Part shown: piece after piece, positions 6,801 through 12,179 of the stretch | Layout of the letters: the number at the start of each line of letters is the position of its first letter | How positions within the stretch are numbered: the stretch's first letter is position 1 | Assembly (NCBI GenBank): GCA_028707415.1 | Contig: JAQWBC010000015.1 | Coordinates: 1 to 12,179 of the forward strand | DNA length: 12,179 nucleotides | Direction: 5' to 3' | Origin: Candidatus Izemoplasmatales bacterium | GTDB taxonomy: Bacteria > Bacillota_I > Bacilli_A > Izemoplasmatales > Hujiaoplasmataceae | Program-made: the position numbers and the translations under genes | Notes under the pieces: generated by a model | The model's input: the letters and a program-made list of their open reading frames with translations, nothing else | The model's database searches: none | Told to the model about the DNA's origin: nothing

Positions 6801-6818
6801 GAAACGAGTGATATGTAA

Positions 6819-8084
6819 ATGGATGTTTTAATTACTCCCGGAAAACTATCCGGCACCGTCTGTATTCCTCCGTCGAAAAGCGAATCAATCCGCGCCATAA
6901 TTGCCGCCTCGATAGCGAAAGGAAAGAGCGTTATTTCCAACGTTATCTACAGCGATGATATTATGGCCACCATCGGAGCTATGGAAAAAATTGGTGTAAA
7001 ATTTATCAAAAACGCCCAACAACTGATTGTGAATGGCGTCGGTCGAATTTTCTTATCTGACGATAATTTTATCGATTGCAACGAATCAGCTGCGACACTT
7101 CGCTTCTTGATTCCACTTATGTCGTTAAGTCGCCAAAAAGTCGTTTTCACCGGTAAACCATCTTTATTTCGCCGCCCAATGTCGGTCTATGACAACATGT
7201 TTAAGCAAATGGATATCTCATTTCAGATGAATGATCGTAGCGTTATCATGAACGGATCTTTGGTTCCGGGATATTATGAATTGCCCGGAAATATTAGTTC
7301 TCAGTTCATCTCTGGTTTACTCTTTGCTTTACCCCTTTTAAAAGGTGATTCTGTCGTCAAACTAACAACGGTTTTTGAATCTGAAGAATATGTTACTATG
7401 ACCGTATCGATGCTAAAACAATTCGGAATTATAATTGATGTCGTGGGTGACGAATTCCGCGTTTCCGGAAATCAAATGTTTACTCCTGCCAATTTTACAG
7501 TATCAGGAGATTTTACACAAATGGCGGTTTTTGCGGCCGCCGGTATGGTACACGGCGATATTACTTGCTTAAATATCAGTCTCGATACAACTCAGCCGGA
7601 CCGACGGATTATTGATTTTTGTCAACAAATGGGGGGGCTTGTGGAAGTGCTCGAGAATGGGTACCTTTTCCATAAATCCGATTTAAAAGGGATAACCGTC
7701 GATATCAGTCAATCTCCCGACTTGGCAACCGCCTTAGCTTTATTAGGGGCGGTATCCACTGGAACTACTGTGATTGAAAATGCCGTTCGTCTACGCTATA
7801 AAGAATCCAATCGTTTGCAATCAATTTATGAATCATTGAAAACCCTCGGTGTTGACATCGATTTAACAGAATCGAGTCTGATAATCAAGGGACCGTCTTC
7901 ATTCATTGGCGGGACAATGGAATCTTACAATGACCACCGAATCGTGATGATGGTTGCCGTTGCGTCCACCGTTTGCCAAAAGCCGGTCATGATCAAAAAC
8001 GCCGAAGTTGTCGCCAAGTCATATCCTGATTTCTTCGTTGATTTTGCCAAAATTGGCGGTAATTTTACGTTAATCGGAGGATAA
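6819..8084 (+). CDS. aroA: EPSP synthase (3-phosphoshikimate 1-carboxyvinyltransferase)
   Basis: AroA joins PEP to shikimate-3-phosphate, giving EPSP and phosphate, the sixth step to chorismate and the target of glyphosate. At 421 residues it has family length. Visible residues are K20, S21 and R25 in PSKSESIR, R119 in FRRPM, SSQF (160-163), catalytic D301 in SPDLATALAL, E329 and R332 in RYKESNR, R374 in NDHRI and K400 in AKSYPDF. The PEP-site loop reads NESAATLRFLIP (88-99). Here the residue matching E. coli G96 is A91 and the next (T97) is A92. The usual SHR before the first helix is SIR, with Ile for His. The ribosome binding site (GAGTGA, 7 nt before the ATG) is weak, which fits coupling to the leader ORF. 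It is the first enzyme gene of the aro operon. Confidence 0.94.
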   Translation: MDVLITPGKLSGTVCIPPSKSESIRAIIAASIAKGKSVISNVIYSDDIMATIGAMEKIGVKFIKNAQQLIVNGVGRIFLSDDNFIDCNESAATLRFLIPLMSLSRQKVVFTGKPSLFRRPMSVYDNMFKQMDISFQMNDRSVIMNGSLVPGYYELPGNISSQFISGLLFALPLLKGDSVVKLTTVFESEEYVTMTVSMLKQFGIIIDVVGDEFRVSGNQMFTPANFTVSGDFTQMAVFAAAGMVHGDITCLNISLDTTQPDRRIIDFCQQMGGLVEVLENGYLFHKSDLKGITVDISQSPDLATALALLGAVSTGTTVIENAVRLRYKESNRLQSIYESLKTLGVDIDLTESSLIIKGPSSFIGGTMESYNDHRIVMMVAVASTVCQKPVMIKNAEVVAKSYPDFFVDFAKIGGNFTLIGG

Positions 8085-8088
8085 TTCC

Positions 8089-9069
8089 ATGCCGAGTTTT
8101 GTCATCAAATCATCCCAAAAACAATATGAAATCGTGATTGAAAACGGCTTGTTGAACCATTTGGAATCCCATTTGGATCCCGCCGTTTTTTACATCGTGA
8201 TTGCTGATGATCAAATTCCCGATCTTTATCTAAACCAAATCACTAACACCATTCCCAAACATCTGATTATCCGCTTTCCTGCCGGAGAAACAAATAAATC
8301 AATGGCGATATTTAATCAAATTATCAATCAACTTGTTTTTCACAACGTACCAAAAAGCGCTTGTGTTCTCGCTGTTGGCGGGGGCGTAACTGGCGACTTA
8401 GCCGGTTTTGTCGCATCTGTCTATATGCGCGGCCTTCCTTATATGCATATTCCGACAACTTTATTGGCTCAAATTGACTCATCAATTGGGGGGAAAGTTG
8501 CTATTAATCTCGCTCAAGCAAAAAACGTTATCGGCTCTTTTTATCCTCCCGATAAAGTATTGATTGATCCGCAGACATTAAAAACGCTACCCCCTAGACA
8601 ACTACAAAACGGAATGGCGGAAATGATTAAATATGGCATGATTGCTGACGATGCTTTTTTTCATCGCCTTCAAAATGAAGATGTGTTCGCCAATATTGAG
8701 TCATTTATTACTGCTTCGATCGTTATAAAAAAACATTTTGTCGAAATTGATGAATTCGATAAAGGAATTCGCCAACACCTTAACTTTGGCCACACATTTG
8801 GCCATGCTCTGGAATCGTACTATAAATATCAAAAATATTTACACGGGGAAGCAATCGCGATTGGAATGGTTGCGGCCGTTACTGATACAAAAATTAAAAC
8901 CGATTTAATCAACTGTTTACACAAATATCAGTTGCCAACAAACGATCCGGCTTTAATTGCTGATTTAAAGCCCTTTCTTCAGCACGACAAAAAGGGAAAT
9001 GCTAAACAAATGAATTTTATTACCGTCTCCAAGATTGGGCATGCGGAAATTATCCCCTCACCATTTTAA
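8089..9069 (+). CDS. aroB: 3-dehydroquinate synthase
   Basis: AroB converts DAHP to 3-dehydroquinate, using NAD+ and a divalent metal, the second shikimate step. Motifs seen are the NAD-binding GGGVTGDLAGFVAS (97-110), the RGLPYMHIPTTLLAQIDSSIGGK stretch in its two conserved halves (114-125 and 126-136), and the metal ligands E178 in AEMIKYG, H235 in NFGHTFGHA and H252 in LHGEA. At 326 residues it is slightly shorter than typical AroB (about 350-360), mostly from short loops and a compact C-terminus; no active-site part is missing. Its ATG is 4 nt after the aroA stop, with GGAGG inside the aroA end, so translation is likely coupled. Confidence 0.95.
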   Translation: MPSFVIKSSQKQYEIVIENGLLNHLESHLDPAVFYIVIADDQIPDLYLNQITNTIPKHLIIRFPAGETNKSMAIFNQIINQLVFHNVPKSACVLAVGGGVTGDLAGFVASVYMRGLPYMHIPTTLLAQIDSSIGGKVAINLAQAKNVIGSFYPPDKVLIDPQTLKTLPPRQLQNGMAEMIKYGMIADDAFFHRLQNEDVFANIESFITASIVIKKHFVEIDEFDKGIRQHLNFGHTFGHALESYYKYQKYLHGEAIAIGMVAAVTDTKIKTDLINCLHKYQLPTNDPALIADLKPFLQHDKKGNAKQMNFITVSKIGHAEIIPSPF

Positions 9070-9087
9070 GTAAAGCGAGGAAAAGCT

Positions 9088-10185
9088 ATGAATACCTTTG
9101 GTCAAAACGTAAAAATCACGATTTCCGGAGAATCGCATAGCGATTTTATTTCGATGGTCATTACCGGTTTGCCGGTTGGTCTTCATATTGACGAATCTTT
9201 GATTCAAGATCAACTTGCCAAGCGGCGTCCTCACGACGAGTTGACAACCGCTCGCGTGGAGAAAGATCGATATCAATTTACGACCGGTTTGTTTTCTAAA
9301 TCAACGACGGGCGGCCCGCTTACTGTTGTTGTGCCAAATGAAAACGTCCGAAAAGATGATTATGCAAATTTGCGCGGAATTCCCCGACCAGGACATGCGG
9401 ATTATCCGGCAATGATTAAATATCCGGACTTTATGAATAAAACCGGTGGCGGTATGTTTTCTGGAAGAATGACGGTTTTATACGTCATAATCGGCGCTAT
9501 CGCTAAGCAGATATTGAATGGAAAAGGTATCTTTGTTGGTTCTCATATTCTCCAAATTCACAAAATTAAGGATCGAGCCTTTAAACCGGAAAACGTTAAA
9601 AATAATATAATCGACAAATTGGAAAAAACTGATTTTCCGGTTATTGACGAAAGCAAAGAAATAAAAATGCGTGCTGAAGTCCTTGAAGCGAAAGCTGCTA
9701 ATGATTCCATCGGCGGCATTATTGAAACCGCAGTCATTGGTTTGCCTGTTGGTGTCGGGGAACCCTTATTCGATTCCGTTGAAAGTACACTTTCACATTT
9801 GCTGTTTTCCATTCCCGCTGTCAAAGGGGTTGAATTTGGAGATGGATTTTCTTTTGCTAAATCATTTGGTTCAGCAGTAGCTGATGGATATTTATATAAT
9901 TCTGAAGGAAAAATCGTGACCTTTACCAATCATAATGGCGGTTTGCTTGGGGGTTTATCGACGGGGATGCCGGTCGTTGTTCGAACCGTTATCAAACCCA
10001 CCTCATCCATCGGAATTACGCAAAAGTCGGTCAATTTAATTACAAAAGCTCCCGTAAACGTCACCATCTCTGGAAGACACGACCCTTGTATTGCGATTCG
10101 TGGTGTTCATGTCGTCAATGCCATAATCTATTTCGGAATATTAGATTTAGTGCTTGGTTGGGAAGCATCCAAGGCGAGAAAATAA
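9088..10185 (+). CDS. aroC: Chorismate synthase
   Basis: AroC eliminates phosphate from EPSP to form chorismate, using reduced FMN as cofactor; it is the last common step to aromatic amino acids and folate precursors. The 365-residue protein shows the N-terminal GESHS with catalytic H17, KRRPHDELTTARVEKD (45-60), RPGHADY with H103, GGGMFSGRMT (120-129) and the C-terminal SGRHDPCIAIRGVHV (328-342). The usual GESHG is GESHS here, a tolerated variant as far as I know. Length is typical. GAGGAAAAGCT precedes the ATG, and the gap from aroB is 18 nt. It has no reductase fusion, so it would depend on a separate flavin reductase; the family member encoded divergently could be considered, but this is speculation. 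Confidence 0.95.
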   Translation: MNTFGQNVKITISGESHSDFISMVITGLPVGLHIDESLIQDQLAKRRPHDELTTARVEKDRYQFTTGLFSKSTTGGPLTVVVPNENVRKDDYANLRGIPRPGHADYPAMIKYPDFMNKTGGGMFSGRMTVLYVIIGAIAKQILNGKGIFVGSHILQIHKIKDRAFKPENVKNNIIDKLEKTDFPVIDESKEIKMRAEVLEAKAANDSIGGIIETAVIGLPVGVGEPLFDSVESTLSHLLFSIPAVKGVEFGDGFSFAKSFGSAVADGYLYNSEGKIVTFTNHNGGLLGGLSTGMPVVVRTVIKPTSSIGITQKSVNLITKAPVNVTISGRHDPCIAIRGVHVVNAIIYFGILDLVLGWEASKARK

Positions 10186-10186
10186 T

Positions 10187-11437
10187 ATGGACGGATTATT
10201 AGGAAAAAAATTAGTTCACAGTTTCTCACCCATGATTCATAAAGCCTTCGGAAACCATGATTATAAATTGATCGAAACCACTAATCTAAATGCTTTTTTC
10301 GCCTCCCAAGCTTTTTCGGCAATAAACGTAACAATTCCCTACAAAGAAAAAGTGATTCCTTACTTAACGTCTCTTGATGAGATTGCTAAGAGGACACAAG
10401 CCGTCAATATGATAATCCGAAAAGGCTCTGCTTTGTTGGGAATGAATACTGATTATTATGGCTTTGAGGCTATGTTGAAACACTATCATTTGTCTTTGAC
10501 GAATAAAAAAGTTTTAATTATTGGTAACGGTGGCGCCGCTAGAACCGCTTGGATTTTAGCGACCGATGAAGGTTGTCGGTCCGCGACTAAAATTTCCCGT
10601 CGACATCGCGATTCTAGCGACTTGCTGTTTTCTGATATTGACAAAGTCCTTGATTGTGAGATAATCATCAACGCCACTCCGGTGGGAATGTTTCCCAATA
10701 ACGCCAATTGTCTTCCCTTTACGCTTGCAAAATTTATCCATCTTGAGGCGGTTATCGATCTCATATATAATCCTTTGGCAACTTCGCTTTTAATAAGCGC
10801 CCATGTCTTGCACATTCCGATATATAATGGTTTATATATGTTGGTGGCTCAAGCTCGCAAAAGTCATGAATTGACTTCTGGCAATCAGCTTCCCGACAGC
10901 TTAGTTGAACAAACATTTCATCAACTTCAGAAACAAGCTTGTAATCTTGTTTTGATTGGCTTGCCTTTGGCGGGAAAATCATTTTTAGCCCGTCAACTTG
11001 CGACAAAATATCACAAAACCTTAGTCGATACTGATAGTCGCATCGAAATGGCTTCCGAAATGCCGATTTCCCAGATTTTTCAGTCCCATGGCGAGCCCTA
11101 TTTCCGAGCTTTGGAAATCGAAGCCATCGAACATATTTATCGTTTAGGAAACCAAACTATCGCAACCGGTGGCGGAATGATAGAAAACCCCGACATTATG
11201 AATAAATTAAAACAAAACGGGGTTATCATTTTCTTAGATAAGAATCCTGAAGAAATTATGAATCTTCATATCGTTAACCGTCCTTTGATTCAATCTCCCG
11301 ATGCGATAATTAAATTAGCAAGCATTCGCCGCCCATTGTATCTAAAATACGCCGACATAATTATTAATCCCAATCAACCATTAAGTGCTATTTTCGAAGA
11401 AATCGAGGCCAAACTAAATGAATATTTTAATAATTAA
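10187..11437 (+). CDS. aroE-aroK: Bifunctional shikimate dehydrogenase/shikimate kinase fusion
   Basis: One frame carries two enzymes of consecutive steps. Residues 1 to about 245 are AroE (3-dehydroshikimate to shikimate with NADPH): HSFSPMIH (11-18), NVTIPYKE with K53, NTDYYGF with D89, the NADP loop GNGGAART (113-120), NATPVGM (162-168) and YNGLYMLVAQA (213-223). Residues about 252-416 are AroK (shikimate plus ATP to shikimate-3-phosphate): Walker A GLPLAGKS (258-265), DTDSRIE (281-287), R307 in YFRALE, ATGGG (326-330), the lid NRPL with R365, and RRPLYLKYADIIIN (381-394). Both sets of key residues are present. The linker is very short. I chose ATG 10187, 1 nt after the aroC stop, because the frame's earlier start (10154) adds 11 residues inside aroC that fit neither family. 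The end overlaps aroQ by 20 nt. Confidence 0.93.
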   Translation: MDGLLGKKLVHSFSPMIHKAFGNHDYKLIETTNLNAFFASQAFSAINVTIPYKEKVIPYLTSLDEIAKRTQAVNMIIRKGSALLGMNTDYYGFEAMLKHYHLSLTNKKVLIIGNGGAARTAWILATDEGCRSATKISRRHRDSSDLLFSDIDKVLDCEIIINATPVGMFPNNANCLPFTLAKFIHLEAVIDLIYNPLATSLLISAHVLHIPIYNGLYMLVAQARKSHELTSGNQLPDSLVEQTFHQLQKQACNLVLIGLPLAGKSFLARQLATKYHKTLVDTDSRIEMASEMPISQIFQSHGEPYFRALEIEAIEHIYRLGNQTIATGGGMIENPDIMNKLKQNGVIIFLDKNPEEIMNLHIVNRPLIQSPDAIIKLASIRRPLYLKYADIIINPNQPLSAIFEEIEAKLNEYFNN

Positions 11438-11855
11438 TGGACCAAATCTTAATTTACTTGGTCTCCGTGAACCGCAAATATACGGAACCGCATCCTATGT
11501 CGATTTGTGCGAACAACTTCTTGCCTATGCAAAAACAATCAATGTGACTCTTGATATTCGTCAAAGTAATCATGAAGGCAAAATTATTGATTGGATTCAA
11601 GATGACTGGAGAAAATTTGATGGCTTAATTATCAACCCCGGAGCCCTCTCCCATTATTCGTATGCCATCTTTGATTGTCTTAAAGCTGTACCAATCCCGA
11701 CAATCGAAGTTCATCTATCCGATATCGAGGCTCGCGAACCTTTTCGAAGGACTTCCGTTATCAAAGACGCTTGTATCAAACAAATCAAGGGTTTGGGCTT
11801 TTTTGGATATATTAAAGCAATTGATTGTTTTGGGAAAAGAGATGACATAAAATGA
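11418..11855 (+). CDS. aroQ: Type II 3-dehydroquinate dehydratase
   Basis: AroQ removes water from 3-dehydroquinate to give 3-dehydroshikimate, the third step. It is the small type II enzyme, a dodecamer in known members, unrelated to AroD. The 145 residues show NGPNLNLLGLREPQIYG (7-23) with catalytic Y22, QSNHEGKIIDWI (49-60), INPGALSHYSYAI with N73 and H79, and EVHLSDIEAREPFR (97-110) with H99. HYS replaces the usual HTS, and REPFR is the variant of REEFR. It starts within the last 20 nt of aroE-aroK, with GAGG about 10 nt upstream, and its TGA overlaps the next ATG in an ATGA arrangement, so coupling on both sides is likely. Confidence 0.95.
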   Translation: MNILIINGPNLNLLGLREPQIYGTASYVDLCEQLLAYAKTINVTLDIRQSNHEGKIIDWIQDDWRKFDGLIINPGALSHYSYAIFDCLKAVPIPTIEVHLSDIEAREPFRRTSVIKDACIKQIKGLGFFGYIKAIDCFGKRDDIK

Positions 11856-12179
11856 TTATCAAATTTCGTGAAAAAACGATTCAACAGGATATTGATTTTC
11901 TTCGCGAATATTTATGTAATTTTGGCTTTGAAGTCCACGAAACCAATGGCGATGCTTATACAATCTTTAGCATCGTTGGTGATACTACCCGTTTTGATGC
12001 TAATAGTCTTTATGCTTTTAAATTTGTCGAAACCGTCGTCCGAATTCAAGAGCCATACAAAAAGGTCAGTCGCAAATATAAAACAACCGATACGATTGTC
12101 GATATCGGCGGCGTCAAGATTGGTGGAAATAACGTGGTGATTATCGGCGGACCATGCGCCGTTGAAAGTCGCGAACAGA
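11852..12179 (+). CDS. aroF: DAHP synthase, type I-beta with regulatory N-domain, 5' part
   Basis: This enzyme condenses erythrose-4-phosphate and PEP to DAHP, the committed first step. I translated 109 residues from ATG 11852; the gene continues past the right edge. Residues 1 to about 68 look like the ferredoxin-like domain found on the N-terminus of Thermotoga-type DAHP synthases, where Tyr or Phe feedback acts: MIIKFREKTIQQDIDFL, a FSIVGDTT strand (39-46), then VETVVRI and PYKKVSRKY (68-76). The barrel starts with VDIGGVKIGGNNVVIIGG and the PEP-site GPCAVES (100-106). The ATG overlaps the aroQ stop by 4 nt (ATGA). It is the last visible gene of the operon although it acts first in the pathway. 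The feedback property is inferred from domain resemblance. The gene symbol follows the aroF/aroG usage of Bacillota and may differ between annotations. Confidence 0.9.
   Translation, partial: MIIKFREKTIQQDIDFLREYLCNFGFEVHETNGDAYTIFSIVGDTTRFDANSLYAFKFVETVVRIQEPYKKVSRKYKTTDTIVDIGGVKIGGNNVVIIGGPCAVESREQ

Noticed and set aside
6700..6818. T-box or other riboswitch in the aro leader
   Set aside because: The predicted leader is only about 94 nt, has no T-box-like conserved element, no terminator/antiterminator pair and no stable hairpin that I can see.
10154..10186. Earlier start for the AroE-AroK protein inside aroC
   Set aside because: The added 11 residues come from the aroC 3' end and match neither family; ATG 10187 begins exactly at the AroE core.
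11853..12140. 90-codon plus-strand frame at the right edge, beginning MKKRFNRILIFF
   Set aside because: It is a shifted frame over the DAHP synthase, whose frame shows the FL domain and the GPCAVES motif.
1..12179. Alternative genetic code (UGA as Trp) suggested by a Mollicute-like feel
   Set aside because: Trp residues are encoded by TGG, and TGA serves as a genuine stop, for example in the flavoprotein gene, folD and aroQ.

Overview
The window looks like a chromosomal segment from a low-GC, Gram-positive-type bacterium (Bacillota or a free-living relative of the Mollicutes). The reasons are AT-rich coding sequence, strong AGGAGG-type ribosome binding sites, frequent GTG/TTG starts, consensus TATAAT promoters, a UvrX/YqjW-like Y-family polymerase and FIVAR/Ig-like surface-protein modules. 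TGA is used as a stop (for example at the aroQ/DAHP synthase junction) and Trp is encoded by TGG, so the standard code applies. The taxonomic placement is inference only.

Left part, all on the minus strand (1-6643). A rightmost extended -10 promoter starts a tightly packed run: a flavin-reductase-like flavoprotein, folD, purB, a MalY/PatB-type PLP C-S lyase, and a secreted, membrane-anchored FIVAR/Big_2 protein. Neighbouring genes overlap or lie at most 22 nt apart, so they probably form one operon that mixes one-carbon/purine metabolism, sulfur amino acid metabolism and a surface protein. A perfect-consensus promoter inside the 3' end of the surface-protein gene drives a small PspC-domain membrane protein, which ends at a clear intrinsic terminator. 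Beyond it, a Y-family polymerase gene with its own promoter runs off the left edge.

Right part, all on the plus strand (6710-12179). A divergent extended -10 promoter precedes a 9-codon leader ORF and then aroA, aroB, aroC, an aroE-aroK fusion, aroQ and the start of a type I-beta DAHP synthase. The six ORFs supply all seven steps from erythrose-4-phosphate plus PEP to chorismate in about 5.4 kb, with spacing from 18 nt apart to overlapping. The DAHP synthase carries an N-terminal ferredoxin-like regulatory domain, the usual site of feedback control. The DAHP synthase runs off the right edge.

I found no mobile element, CRISPR array, tRNA or rRNA, and no clearly new system. The items most worth checking are the aroA leader ORF, the Ala-Ala replacement at the glyphosate-critical loop of AroA, the AroE-AroK fusion, the membrane-anchored FIVAR protein in a housekeeping operon, and the very short 5' leaders of three promoters.
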